The notes: generated from the letters alone by a model not told the origin. A DNA stretch of 64,000 bases from Protopterus annectens (GCF_019279795.1 NC_056738.1:402061311-402125310), one strand, 5' to 3'. Positions 42,249 through 53,640 are shown, numbered from the stretch's first letter. Numbers and translations: made by a program.

Positions 42249-44900
42249 TCTGAAAGAGACCTTCTGGATGACTCACTCAACTTTTCTATTTCTAAGGCTG
42301 CTCCCCTCTCTCTGATTGGTGGGGCACTGGGGATTTTTTTCACTGCTGTAGAGGGAATTTGGGAAATGGTAGTTAATAACCTCTGGATATGATCATCTGC
42401 TCCCACCTATCTATTGTGATAGATGCTCAGGCTTTATGGTGCAGAGACAAGCCCCCCTGACTGCCTCTAGAGAATAGCAGACAGGCAACCTTTCAAGCAT
42501 TCATACAAACAATCCCAAAAACCCTGGTTCTGTAGGCCCCACCTGTGCCTGGACAGTGACATCTTCCCTTAGTTCCCCAGAGACAGAGGGGAAACTATCT
42601 CCTGTGAGTCTTGGAAAGGACCCTGGGACTTGTGAAACCACATCTTTCTACCCTCTTGTTTATTCTGGGAAAAGGGTCTCTGAGGAGTAGAAAAATGGAT
42701 CTCAATGGCAGACCAGGTCCTTCCATCTGGCTCACCTTTGGGCCGAACAAAGATGATCCATCAAAAGGAGCACTGATGAATGAAGACTTGAAGAGCCCTG
42801 CAAAATCACACAGGTGCATCCATGTCCCCTTATGGCTATGCTTGAAACTGCTGGCTGTGAGGTACCATATGCAGCATGGGACAGCAACATCATGGATGCA
42901 TTACATATGGATTGAAGGTGGCCAGTTGTGAAGAATCCTTGTTCTAGTCCTCCAAAGACATGAATCTGGTAAGGGATTTAAGACAGCTCTTTTGTCAAAT
43001 CTCTTTGTTACCTTGTAAAGTATGCTAAATAATTTAGTGATTGTAGGGCAAAGGTTACTGAACCATAAACGCACTTTCCAAACCTGTCCAAAGCCCTAGA
43101 CTCCCTGTTATGGGGATGGACAGACAAGCTCTGAAAACTCTTTAGTGGCTGCTGCTACAACCACAACATCTACTGGGACCACCTTGCTCCAGTGTGCTCT
43201 GTCCTTTGGGGGTCTAAACTTCTATCTGGGCACTTAAGACAGGCTTACACAGTATCTGGGTCCCTCTATGCATGGCATGACAATGTCTGTCAGTTCATAA
43301 GCCAGCAGGTCATCCCAGACATAGCTGGATTAGGCCTGAAAGCCTCCAGGAATGTAGACGACTCCTGTGATGGGAGGGGGGTTCAAGACCATCCACCTTT
43401 TTGCTTTAAAAGTTCCAAGATTTCTCCAAAGGAAAAGTCTTCAGGTGGAGATCTGGGGGACCCTTCCCCTTCATCTTAGTCAGGGTCCTCAGTGAGAAAT
43501 TCCTGACAGGAATAAGTGTCTCTTTTTGGATGTTCTCTTCCTAAGAACCTCATCAGTGAAATGGTATGGTGGGGTACCCAAAGTGACAGGGGAGTCCTGA
43601 AGGACTGACTGGATGCTTGAATGGGTTTGGCTGTCCCAGTGGGATAGAAGTGAGGGACTCAGAATTCAAACCCAATGGTGGAATAAAGATAGGATCAGAA
43701 GGGGACAAGGATGTCCTCTCTCTAGGTAGAGAGAAGGCCCTTCTCCTCTATCTCAAAGGCAGAAAGCCTAGCAGAAACAGAAGTCAGCAGGGCTGGAGCC
43801 AAAGCCCCCTGTGCCAACTAGACCTGAATCCCCCCAGGCCACCTTTCAAAGCTATCCAGTGCCGAAGCACTTACAGGCAAAGATGGCTCCAATAACTTTG
43901 CAGCTGGCTCCAACCCCCCCCCCCCCGGAACCAGCACAGACACCACTGCTCAGAGTACCCCTGCTCTGAAAGGATCAGAGACAGATGATTCAGGGACATG
44001 GTAGGAGTCAAAGAATGATCTGTCTTTGGATCAGACTACACCTCTCAAGAACCTAAGACCAGAGGGCTCCAAAACCATGATGGATCAGATGAAGAAAATA
44101 ATTGAGGGCTGTTGGAGGGGCAGGCTCACCGGTCCAATGGGAGACAGAAACAGGATTACCTGATCTGGATCTGAGCTCTAAGGAACTTCACCACCCTATC
44201 CACCTCTGCTTCAGACAAGCTCCTGGAGGAGCCGGTAGATGGTGGCCTGGAGTGCTTCCTTGGAATCTCCTGCAGAAAGAGAGAAAGGAGTCAAGGACAG
44301 GTCAACTCCAGAGAGTATTGACATGACCAGATCTGAGGCGACAAGCTCTGAGGAGTTAGGAGCTAAGGGAGGCGAATCAGACTTTTTTGAAATTTTCAAA
44401 GGAGGCTCAGTGGTTGGAACCAAAGCTGAACAGTCCGAAGACCTTTTATCTGGAGTCCTTATCCTTCAGAGACTGTTCAAGTTTCCCTTTTTTGGACCTC
44501 AGAGGAAGTTTGAACCCCAGTAGCTACAGAAGAGGAAGGAGGGGTAAAAAACTTTCAACACCAATTTATTCCTTTGGTCACAAAGAGCTCTAGAGTGAAA
44601 ACCTGTACAGATGACGTAGTCAGTACCTAAATGGGTAGTGTCCAAGCAGTAAATACTACCTGTGGCTTATGGCCAACAAAAGTGCACTTTTAAAACCAGT
44701 TGGCTTATGTGTCATGAGTTATGATTCTCAGAATAACTAAAAATATATACACACAGAAAAAGAAGAGCTGCTGTATATGGATTTTTGAATAGAAGCACCA
44801 CCAATAATGGTACAAAGTGATACGCTCCAAAGGATAGGAAAAAGGAAGACAGAAAAGAAAGGCAAAGATTACCAACAATGGTACTCAAAAGAGTATCTTA
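42249..44900 (-). pseudogene. H: gag and start of RT (heavily broken)
   Basis: The sequence follows A (3620-6244) by eye. The gag block FAGLFKSSFISAPFDGSSLF lies near 42805-42745 (against FVEPFKSSFLNAPFDGTLLF in A). 42406-42249 corresponds to the RT N-terminal region with DDHIQRLL. Between 43000 and 44600 only short pieces are readable, rich in Ser, Pro and charge. A C10 run lies at about 43916-43926. I cannot fix the gag start. Confidence 0.6.
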
Positions 44901-45040
44901 ATGGGTATGAAAAAAGGATTAACTGACAGAACCTGAGAACTACAGGGTAAGGGAGGACAGGTGAAAAGAAAGGTAAAAATAATCCAATGGAAACTTAGAA
45001 CCCTTAAAATCTGAAAAAAAAAAACAAAATAAACTGCTAG
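44750..45040 (-). other. H: leader with palindromic hairpins
   Basis: TACCA-ACAA-TGGTA at 44870-44883 is a perfect short palindrome, with a weaker relative at about 44796-44813. It repeats the theme of A's leader (6344-6468). Nothing else is recognisable. Confidence 0.5.
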
Positions 45041-45230
45041 AGAGAGGGTAATCTGCATCCGAGTGATATGTTGGCAAATGAGATCGGAGGTATGCTAGCA
45101 TAGTGGGGAATTATGGGTAAAGGGAGGAGCTCAAGAGCTAGATCTATGAATCTGGAAAGAGGCGCCAAACTGGATCGGATATTGGATCAGAGATTAATCA
45201 GTTGAGTAATGAATGAAAATTACATCAGAT
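45040..45230. repeat. H: 5' inverted terminal repeat (single copy in the window)
   Basis: It matches the termini of E: GAATTATGGGTAAAGGGAGG (45109-45128) against GGTTATGGGTAAGAGGGAGG at 26424, then a GATCGGAT/GGATCAGA block. Its 3' partner is not in the window. Confidence 0.75.
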
Positions 45231-45343
45231 CCAATGCTGTCTTGGCCAGAAGAGGGACAAAAGTAGGAGTTTTGGGGCTTCATTTTGAATTTTTACAAGT
45301 AGTTGCAGAGGTTTGAGGGCATACCACCGGAAAGAGAAGGTAT
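45231..45343 (-). mobile_element. G: DIRS remnant, RNase H piece left of CR1-a
   Basis: TGCTGTCTTGGCCAGAAG through AAAGAGAAGGTATTC is colinear with D at 10670-10795 (TACTGTCTTGGCCAAAAGGG to AAAGAGAAGGCATCC). The right end is interrupted by CR1-a, and G resumes at 53741. Confidence 0.7.
45337..45343. repeat. CR1-a possible target duplication, left copy
   Basis: AAGGTAT here and at 53741-53747. Removing one copy and CR1-a restores colinearity with D. Only 7 bp, so chance is possible. Confidence 0.45.
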
Positions 45344-45440
45344 TCTTAGTTTTAGCACTTGAATTTGCTTATTCGTGATCAGCACTTGTTCAGAACTTGT
45401 AAGCACTAAATAACCTGCTAATTACTACAGCACTCAACCT

Positions 45441-45545
45441 TCCTCATTACCTAGAGGAAAACAGTTTTGGTACTTACTTTCCTCACTTGCTTAGAGAAAA
45501 ACAGCTCTTGTACTCACTTTCCTCACTTATCTAGAGGAAAATAGT
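45441..45545 (+). repeat. CR1-a 5' UTR: about 40-bp tandem repeat, 2.6 copies
   Basis: Units start at 45441, 45480 and 45520. Each begins TCCTCA and contains CTAGAGGAAAA(CAG) or a close variant, ending TACTTACTTT or TACTCACTTT. Tandem repeats in LINE 5' UTRs can act as promoter modules; that role is inferred here. Confidence 0.75.
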
Positions 45546-45584
45546 TTTTTTTTTTATTCAGGCATATCCAAGGGTCAGCTCCCA

Positions 45585-46490
45585 GTGTTCTCTCCTGTCT
45601 GTCTGATGAATCTGGGCATCTTGGAGCAATGCAGAAATTGCCTCATGTACACAGACAACCCTCTCCTCCTACCACCCAACACTACAACCTGTGAGAGAAG
45701 CACTTATCTAGCCAAACTGGAGGTAAAGCTCTCTCCAATCAAGACTGAACTTGACAGTCAAGAGGAGAAGGTAAACACTTGCACCACATCACACATCACA
45801 TAGTCTCACTAAATCTACACCACCAAAATCCACACACAGTAACACAAAAACATTTGCGGAAGCTCTCAATAATAATCTGTCTAAGCAACAGAGACCTCCA
45901 AAGCAGAAAAGCGCAAGCAACCTCCATCCCACAACACAACCCAAATGACACATAGCCCACAGACTCAGTGTGCCACTCAACCACAGCCAATAAGGCAAAA
46001 CAACATACCCAACACACTAGTCATAGGTGACTCTATAGTCAGGCACACTGATGTCCCACTCACTAGATTAAACAAGGAGAAGGTTACTGTCAGCTGCCTG
46101 TCGGGTGCCAGGATCCACCACATAACCCACGCACTCAAGTCACTCCACAAGTAGTACAAATATGACTCTGTCATTGTCCATGTTGGTGTGAAAGACCTGA
46201 GACGTACCTCCCTGGACTACATGAAGAGAGACATGGAAGAGCTCTCTGATCTTGTAGCCCAGGCAGGTATGATCCTAGCCCTGAGTAGCATTCTGCCATC
46301 ACCCAGAATGATTGACTTCAACAATTGGCTAAGCTTCTGGTGCCATTCTAAAGGGATCCAGTATCTGTCTGCCTGGGATGACATGGTCGACAGACCATGA
46401 TGCTTTGCCAGAGATGGCCTGCACCTGTCACCCCTGGGATTCTGGATACTGGCTAAGGTTCTTGCCGCCCCTATAGTGCCTTTTTTAGGC
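45585..46490 (+). pseudogene. CR1-a ORF1: esterase-like (SGNH hydrolase) domain
   Basis: The first piece (45585-45803) has a Cys-containing N-terminus and a likely coiled coil. The SGNH block I reads NTLVIGDSIVRHTDVPL (about 46009-46060; Ser nucleophile in GDS). Then SCLSGARIHHI, block III as VIVHVGVKDL (usually GxND; Asn is Lys), and block V as RDGLHLSPLGF (about 46410-46443; Asp and His). A TAG at 46152 splits the domain. CR1 ORF1 proteins with this fold are thought to act in RNA or lipid binding. Confidence 0.82.
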
Positions 46491-46544
46491 AAGGTTCAAA
46501 TGACAAATTCACCACCATAACAGGAACAGGCAAGCAAAAACTGA

Positions 46545-47430
46545 GATTGATGTTACTCAATGCTAGAAGTCTAAATTTCAAAATGCACTCACTTGAGGCA
46601 CTCCTTAAAATGGAGAACATTGATATCTGTGCAGTGACTGAGATCTGGTTCAAGGCTCCAGAGAGCACCCCTGCACTACCAGGCTATAACTCATACCACA
46701 CTTTTCGGCCATGTAACCTGGACCGGAACACCAAAGGCGGAGGAGTCTCCATATTCATTAAGGATATCCACACCTCCAGGCTAGTTGCTCAGCATAATGC
46801 AGCCAAGGTTATCTGAGTGCAACTAACTCAGGGCAAAACTGCAATCCAAATTGTAGCTTGCTACAGATCACCCACCATGCCCCAGGATTCCCACTCTTTT
46901 CTTGATATACTGGAAATATACCCTAATAATGGGCAATTTCAACTACCCCACCATTAACTGGGAAAACTACTCATGTACCAACTCCTTCGCTCAACGCTTT
47001 CTGGAATTCATAAACTCCAATGCCCTGGATCAACTTATCCACACCCCCACCAGGGGCAACAATATCCTAGATCTAGTCATTACCAACATGAGTGACCGGT
47101 GTTCCACACCTGAAATCAATGCCTCATTGGTCCGATCTGACCATAAGATAATTACCCTAGATATCCACATTCTGCCCCCACCCCCGATTAAGGAAACCAT
47201 AGTAAAAATTTTCTCCAAAGCCAACTTCATGCTTCTTAAGACAGAAGTGGTGAACTTCATGACACCTATGCAGATGGACAATACAGTTATGACTACTGAA
47301 TCCTACACAATTGCACTTTATAAGCACTTACATGAGTGCATGGATCGTGCTATCCCAAACAGAACCAAGATGCTATCCTCCAAAAAAAAAGAAGCCAATC
47401 TGGTGGTCCCCTGCCATAAACAAACTGTAC
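46545..47430 (+). pseudogene. CR1-a ORF2: endonuclease domain, cut by PLE2
   Basis: Apurinic-endonuclease type. Blocks: LLNARSLNFKMHSLEALL, ICAVTEIWFKAPES (catalytic Glu in TEIW), GGGVSIFIKD, ACYRSPTMPQDS, IMGNFNYPTINWE (usual GDFN with Asp changed to Asn), LDLVITN and RSDHKIITLDI (catalytic His). A TGA at 46814 and a frame change near 46900 disrupt it. PLE2 begins at 47431, shortly after SSKKKEANLVV. In CR1 elements this enzyme nicks the target for primed reverse transcription. Confidence 0.87.
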
Positions 47431-48077
47431 CGGTTGGTGGAAATACAGTGGTTGAACAAGCAGCAGACCCAGTAGAGACTGAACCCTTGGGACTTATTAG
47501 GACTTTCAACTCTGGGGTTACAGGTTGGCTACAGGAGTGGCCATTGTTTGAACTGACAAGTAGTACTCAGAGGGGAGACCTGGCTGAAGGGACACAGAAC
47601 TCTGCTGTGGATATCACCACTGACTTGAAGAACTTGGATGGAATGTTGGTGAAGTATAAAAAATTACAGTTAGAAATTTCATATTTTAAAGAATGTACTA
47701 GTGAAGGTAATGTCCCTAAAGGACTGAGGTCCTGGCAATACCTGAATAGCCTCATTCAAGGTTCACAATTTCATGAGGAGTTGTTGAAGTTGTTTAATAG
47801 ACATGGTTTGGAATTATTGGACTTGATGAGTAAACACTATAGAATCATGACTAAAGTCCTTTTAAAAGAGGTGACTGCATTAGATGAAAAAATAAGAAAT
47901 GCTGATTTTTCGAGGTACAAATTTGAATATGATAGATGCCTAACTAGTATAGACCAGCTTATTACCAAACTAAAAGTCACTAAAATAAAGAAACTGAACA
48001 GGGACAGGGAAGCATATGCATCTGGCTCTGCTTATCCTAACCCCCCACCATCACAAACTGGTCAGGCCCTTGGCTGA
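46902..48077 (+). other. Chimeric open frame across the CR1-a/PLE2 boundary (391 residues)
   Basis: Residues 1 to about 176 are CR1 endonuclease sequence, and the rest is the PLE2 N-terminal region. The frame passes the 47430/47431 junction without a stop. It is a product of the insertion. I see no promoter that would make it a gene, but an annotation pipeline would call it one. Confidence 0.85.
47415..47430. repeat. PLE2 target-site duplication, left copy
   Basis: CATAAACAAACTGTAC, identical to 51604-51619. Confidence 0.92.
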
Positions 48078-48845
48078 ATTTTTGGATCAACGAACGGTAC
48101 CGGTTATCAAGCTGGGATCAACCCTGGGTTAGATGGCAACAGGGGCCAGGGTCCTCCCCTACGTGAGCAGGCTGTAGGCACCTCAATGGAAACTACATGA
48201 GGCCAGAATGAAACTGGTAACCAATATAGGAATAACAACAACTTTGGAAACCAGCAGAATTTTTGGTCACATGCCTCGAGGTACACATGAGGCAGGGTCT
48301 TCCCAGGGTGAACTACAGGAACTTGAACAGCTATTAGTATTGGACCCACAACAACCCAGTGCGGAGAACAACTTTGAAATGGTATACAATAGCCAAGGTG
48401 ACTTTAAAATTTTTAATTTTTCCACACAAAGTGAGCATTGAGCTAGCAGATTTATTAGCGAAAGGATTAACCTTTGTTCCATCTCACAAAGCCTCCTTTG
48501 CTGAAACTAAAATTGACTTAAAATTATTCACAAGGAAGCTTAACTTTAGTTACTTGTTTGGGGCTAGACAACAACCTCAGAATCCGTTCTATGTACATAG
48601 TACCTATTGCCCCCCATTACACCAGACATTAACGATGTTTGAACATGTTTGTGAAGTGGACTTACTCAATTGTATTTGTGTACAAAATCAAAGTAAAAGG
48701 AAGGGTCATAATGTTACTAAGGAAGAAGAACTAGCACTTAATTTGGTTCAACAGGCATGGGTGAGGGTGATGCAACCTGACAAGGGTGGAGGACTGGTTA
48801 TAATGAATAATGATGAATATGTCAATAGAAAGGATAGTAATGACT
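47431..48845 (+). pseudogene. PLE2: N-terminal region (frameshifted)
   Basis: The first part (to 48077) is helical and Lys/Glu-rich (VKYKKLQLEISYFKE, LDEKIRNADFSRYKFEYD), probably coiled coil. After a frame change, 48359-48847 contains IELADLLAKGLTFVPSHKAS, the same conserved block as NKGLKFIPT in PLE1, and MQPDKGGGLVIMNNDEYVNR, matching KPSDKGNKLVVM in PLE1. A TGA follows at 48845. Confidence 0.78.
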
Positions 48846-49785
48846 GAAGCATACACGGAGGTGTCCCGTAACAAATTAAATATTGCTTACGGGAGAATTC
48901 ATGCTAACTTAGAAGAACTGCTTATTGAGGCAAGGATTGACATGGATATATACAGTTTCTTATGTATGCCAGCACCTAGAATTCCAAATTTGTTTGGCAT
49001 CCCCCAAGATCCACAAGAGTTTCTCGGATCCACCAACGAGACCTCTTGTGGATTCCAGGAATAGCATCACTTACCCATTAGCCAAATATATTGACTATTT
49101 TTTGCAGAAATATGTAAAATTACAAAAACAGATCTGCAAGGACTCATGGTCCTTTTTAAGGAGTATACGGGATTTACAGTGTAATGAGGGCTTCAATTTC
49201 CTAACTATAGACGTTAAAGATTTGTACACGTCCATCCCACATGTTGAGGGTGTAGAACAGCTCAGCCTGTTACTGCCAGAACTGGAAGCCCCTAGAAGTT
49301 TAATTTCTTTGCTCACTGAACTGTTGGACATAGTGTTGTCTAATAATTATATTACCTTCAGCAACAGGTTTTTTGTCCAGTCCATTGACGTAGCAATGGG
49401 CTCCCCATGTGGAGCCAGCTTCGCCAACCTAGTGATGGCTTCTTGGGAAAGGGAGTTTTATTTAAATGTACCTGAAATTAGAAGCCAAATACAGTTTTAT
49501 ACAAGATACCTGGACAATATCTTTATGTTGTTTAAGGGTGATGAGGTGGAAGCTAACAATCTAGTGACATACCTCAATAATACCACTGTTTTTTTACAGT
49601 TCACACATACTTTCCACATGGAAAGAATAGCTTACCTGGATGTTGATTTAAAAAAGGACCTAATTAATGGTTGCTATACAGCTCGTATTTTCAGGAAAGA
49701 TACCTACTCGAATGCTTTTTTACATTTTGACAGTTGTCATCCACTATTTCAAAAGCGTTCAGTGGTAAAAGGCCAACTGGTATGA
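48846..49785 (+). pseudogene. PLE2: reverse transcriptase (286-residue open frame, active site changed)
   Basis: Open from 48925. Blocks: ASPKIHKSFSDPPTRPLVDS (PKIHK block), NFLTIDVKDLYTSIPH (motif A Asp), VAMGSPCGASFANLVMASWE (motif B), FYTRYLDNIFMLFKG (motif C, YLDN against the usual YxDD, so the second Asp is Asn), IAYLDVDL. Position and order match PLE1. Confidence 0.9.
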
Positions 49786-50536
49786 GCAGCTCGGACGGTT
49801 TCCACACAAGAGGAGTTTTTACTAGAATGCAATCAACTTCAGGATATGTTTATCAAGAGGGGATACCCTCTACCTATGGTTAGGGAACTGGTGAAAGAAG
49901 TACAAAACAAGAGACATAGGGGCATGTACCAACCTATACTGGGGGTTAAAATTAATGAGGAACAAATGGAAATCAACCAAGTTCAGATGGTTCATGATGA
50001 TGCTCCTTTAGTAGGGTCCACTTTTATTACTACTTTTAGTAGCAATAGTTATATCAAAGACATCATTAATAAGAACTGGGATTTAATAGTCCTTGACCAC
50101 AATTTATATGCTAAATTGAGGGACCCCCGTAGTTTTTAGACGTGGCAGGAATTTAAAAAGCTTATTACAGACTAGGAAGGAAGACCATTTTGGAAGCAGG
50201 AGGAAATGGATGATAAAGTGTAGCATGTGCCCCCAATGCCCCTTCATGGAGATTGGGGTCAACTTCTCGATCAGAGGAGTGCCCTATGCGTCAAAGGGTA
50301 AATTTGACTGTAATACTAAAAGTATAGTCTATTTGGCCCAATGTCAAGCCTGCCCAGCTTTTTATATTGGGAAGTCAGACAGGAAACTAAAAGAAAGGGT
50401 TTATGAACACCTTTACAGCATTAGAACATCAAAGCAGGAAAATGCTCTGGCTAGACTTGTGAGTGCTTTCCCATTACACTCTTTTAAATTTAGAGTGATT
50501 GACCAGGTTACGAGTGATGGAAGGGGTGGGCCCTAG
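49786..50536 (+). pseudogene. PLE2: RT thumb and GIY-YIG endonuclease
   Basis: The thumb part (49846-50139) is followed by a stop and frame change. The open piece 50210-50536 has a Cys-rich linker (CSMCPQCPF), then SIVYLAQCQACPAFYIGKSD (GIY and YIG halves) and LKERVYEHLYSI (Arg and Glu/His region). All visible motif residues of the nuclease look intact. Confidence 0.88.
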
Positions 50537-50544
50537 TTCATTAT

Positions 50545-51603
50545 TCCTAGAAAAACTGGAATTAATATGGCAACTTCATACTAGGGCCTGCTACCCGCCA
50601 GGACTGAATGAAGTTTATTCCATATCTTGCATCCTTAAACTAAAGAGTTTAATGAGGTGAATATATACCTTATTCACTTCAGCCTGCAAGAAAGGTTTCA
50701 TATTTTTGCTTAAACAGGGTATGTTAAATATTTATCTAAATAGTCAAAAATGTACTTATTTGTTCAGTTAGGTATACACATGGTTATTCACATTCACTTA
50801 GTTGTTATCTGCACATGAATGTGTTTGCATTTAGAGTTGTTTTTGTGAATGTGTACACTCTTATTTCATCTTTCATCATATTCACCGGACGTCCTTTACA
50901 GGATGGTTTTCTCTGCTCCAGTCTTTACAGCTTTTTAGCTTGATGGTTTTAAATTCAGACAACATGGGGCTAATATAAGTGTTTTGTTATATATTTCTTC
51001 ATCCTACTTTTTAGAACTATCATTATTAACTACTACTGAAAGTTATTTAAGATCTTAATACTTTTTCACACAGTGGTAAAGTATTTCAATTTTACACTTC
51101 ATTCTTGACTTCTCACTTTTTACTGTTACCTTAACTATTGATTTTAATGTTAGCATGGTTTTTAAATATTTCTGAATATACTTTTAAAAGGTCTTTTAAG
51201 AGTGTTTTCGAACTGATGAGCTATGTTTATATTTACACATATACAAATGTATTTATTGCATACATACTTGTTTTACAAAAAGCTGGATTTTTAAAGAAGC
51301 ATACAATGGGTTAATTGTTCATTCCTGTTTACCTTGGGGGCGGGTTTGCCTTTTGCTTGGAGGAAGTTGATGTGGTTTGAACTTGTATATACTGTTTGAA
51401 ACATTCTTGTTGCAGCTGTCTGATGCAATCTCACTAAGGGGAGACGAAAAGCGCTTTATGGTTACTGTTTTTTATTATTTTTATCGTTTGTTTGAAGCAA
51501 AGTCTGAAGAATAAACTTTGGAAACTACTACTGTGTGCGTGCCTCAAGCCCTCTTGCCTGCATTCCTGTTTTTGCAATTACCTGTTTCAGTATTCCAAGT
51601 CTG
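50545..51603 (+). other. PLE2: noncoding AT-rich 3' tail
   Basis: No open frame. It holds the hammerhead-like block at 51416-51455 and ends AATAAACTTTGGAAAC near 51510, then about 80 bp before the target duplication. Nothing else is recognised. Confidence 0.7.
51416..51455 (+). ncRNA. PLE2: hammerhead ribozyme-like motif
   Basis: CTGATG (51420-51425), a stem TCTC/GAGA (51429-51432 with 51441-51444) with an 8-nt loop, and CGAAA (51445-51449) followed by AGCGC. This follows the hammerhead core C-U-G-A-N-G-A, stem II, G-A-A-A, except that A9 is C. Hammerheads are reported in PLEs. The change at A9 should weaken cleavage. Confidence 0.45.
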
Positions 51604-51619
51604 CATAAACAAACTGTAC
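51604..51619. repeat. PLE2 target-site duplication, right copy
   Basis: Identical to 47415-47430. CR1-a coding resumes here. Confidence 0.92.
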
Positions 51620-53640
51620 AACAGAAGGAAGAAACTGTTGCAAAAGAGAATAAAATCCCATGAGTGGAGAAGCCTCCCTGGTCAGCCTCAGTAAGAAGCT
51701 GCGATCCCTGATAAAATCCTCCAAAGCTAGTTACGAAAACAAAATCACCACTGATTCTAAAGACCACTACAAAGCATTCTATAGCTATGTCAAGAATCTC
51801 AATGGCAACACTCAGATCTGCTCCGAGTTACAGCACAATGACACTAAATATACAGACCCAACTGATATTGCCAACATCCTGGCAGATGGGCTCTTTAGGG
51901 GGGTGAGAGGGGGGTAAAGTTAGCACTGAACCTATCTCTATACCGGAAGAATGCAAAGTTCCTGTAATCATGGCTGCACAGGTAAAAACCACACACTCCA
52001 AAGCCAAGAACACAGCATCCATGGGACCAGACAACATCCCAGGCTGCGTTCTACATGAACTACAGAACGAACTAGCACCCCACCTAAGTACCATGTTCAG
52101 TCATAGCCTCACCTCAGGCTTTGTGCCTGCTGAATGGTGCACAGCGATGGTTATCCCACTCCACAAGGGGGGAGCCACCACAGACCCTGGGAACTACTGC
52201 CCCATTAGCCTGACGAGCCTGGTCTGCAAGGCCATGGAACGTATTATCATGGAACTTATAAACAAAGACATTGGTAATCGCCAAACTCTGGACCCCACCC
52301 AGTTCGGGTTTGTAAAAGGCAGATCATGTCTCCAAAACCTGATAGAATTCTTTGAAGCAGTCACCAAAGCCATTGACAAGGGTAAGATGGTTCATACAGC
52401 CTATCTAGATCTTGCCAAGGATTGACACCATCCCCCACTCTGGAATTATAGATAAACTCACTAAACTAGGTATAAATCTCTATGTCACAAGATGGGTTGC
52501 CAACTGACTCACTGACAGAACCCACACTGTGAAAGTAGCAGACTCCAAATCCGACTTCAGACCAGTGACAAGTGGAGTACCACAGGGTTTAGTCCTGGGT
52601 CCTCTCCTGTTTGGTATCTACTTCTCTGAACTACAGGCTAACAGAAGGTCTTTGGCTAACGAAGTTCACAGATGACTGCAAACTAGGAGCCATAATCAAA
52701 ACTCCTAACTATGTGGACATCCTACAAAAGAGCCTCACTGAGACAGATGCCTGGTGTCAAAGTCATGGCCGCAAGCTCAATGCCAAAAAGTGCATTGTCA
52801 TCCTCTTTGGTAAAAACTCTGTACCCATGAACTACAACATAGGCGGTAGTATACTTAACACCAAAAGTGTGATAAGAGACCTTGGGACACAGGTGGACAG
52901 CAGTCTCCTTTGATAATCACATCGCCACAGTAGTCAGGAAATCCTTCTACGTGGCATACATCACAAAAGGTTTCTCATCCAGAAAAAAAGAGGTCATTGT
53001 TCCCCTCTACTCATCACTCAGACCCATTATAGAGTACAACGCCCCTTTTTGTATGTACCTCATAAGACATTACAATAACTGGAAAGGCCGCAGAAATACC
53101 TCACAAAGAGGATTACCGGCCTCAAACAGATGCCCTACACAGACCATCTCAAAAATCTCCAGCTATACTCCATCGCATATCGCCTAATCAGAGGTGATCT
53201 CTGCCTAACATACAAAGCTATAAATAAAAGATTAAAATAGAATAAAAGATAAAATATCTTTTTGGCTTCTGCATCGTGGTTTGGTGGCTACTCCTGGATA
53301 TTTTCTTCAGTTTGTTATCGTTCATTTTCCAATGTCTGTAACATACAAAGCTATGTCAAACCCAGAGCTGTTGGACATGCTCCACTTAAAGAAATCCCAG
53401 TCCCTCCGAGCTACACACTCTAGAGACCTAAACCTTGTCACCACAACAAACAGAACATGCCGGAGGGATAGATTCCTGTCCCAGAGACTTCCCATACTCT
53501 GGAATAAACTACCTATCTATATCAAACAAAGCTCGTCATTAGCACTCTTCAAGAAAAATCTTGATGATTGGATGGGAAATAGGAAATTCACCCCGGGGAT
53601 CACCTCTGTGGCTCTGCTCCACAGTGGCACAGGAAAATAA
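51620..53640 (+). pseudogene. CR1-a ORF2: linker, reverse transcriptase and C-terminus
   Basis: Pieces in several frames. SLVSLSKKLRSLIKSSKASY (51675 on) is the linker. RT: SMGPDNIPGCVLHELQNEL, PLHKGGATTDPGNYCPISLT, FVKGRSCLQNLIEFF, TAYLDLAKD (motif A, then a frame change at 52425), TSGVPQGLVLGPLLFGIYFS (motif B), LTKFTDDCKLGA (active site FTDD for FADD, both Asp kept). The C-terminal part ends RDRFLSQRLPILWNKLP, then NLDDWMGNRKFTPG, with the stop at 53638. A 118-bp insertion lies at 53221-53338. Confidence 0.88.
53206..53353. mobile_element. 118-bp insertion with 15-bp target duplication in CR1-a
   Basis: TAACATACAAAGCTA occurs at 53206-53220 and 53339-53353. The 118 bp between starts with an A/T-rich stretch (TAAATAAAAGATTAAAATAG) and continues with unique sequence. 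Read on the minus strand it would end in a T-rich tail. I cannot assign a family. Size and duplication fit a short retroposed fragment. Confidence 0.75.

Larger units (their letters stand above)
38438..45230 (-). mobile_element. DIRS element H, 5' part only, interrupted by PLE1
   Basis: Group A/E element on the minus strand: 38438-38470 and 42233-45230 are its own sequence, with PLE1 between. The left end joins the 3' tail of the L1 at a point matching A near 3595, so the 3' half (RT to recombinase) is missing here and may lie left of the window beyond the L1. The right end (45040-45230) is the 5' ITR with the outer end TTACATCAGAT. It appears to be inserted into G. Confidence 0.75.
47431..51603 (+). 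mobile_element. PLE2: Penelope-like element (4173 bp) in CR1-a
   Basis: Plus strand, flanked by a 16-bp duplication. Order: N-terminal region (47431-48470), PLE core domain (48430-48845), RT (48925-49785), thumb (49846-50139), GIY-YIG endonuclease (50210-50536), then an AT-rich tail of 1.07 kb. It is of a different family from PLE1 by sequence. Several frame changes and an altered RT active site show it is dead. Confidence 0.92.

Noticed and set aside
45789-46017. Minus-strand membrane-like ORFs over CR1 ORF1
   Set aside because: They are antisense to the esterase ORF, and the hydrophobic look comes from the complement.
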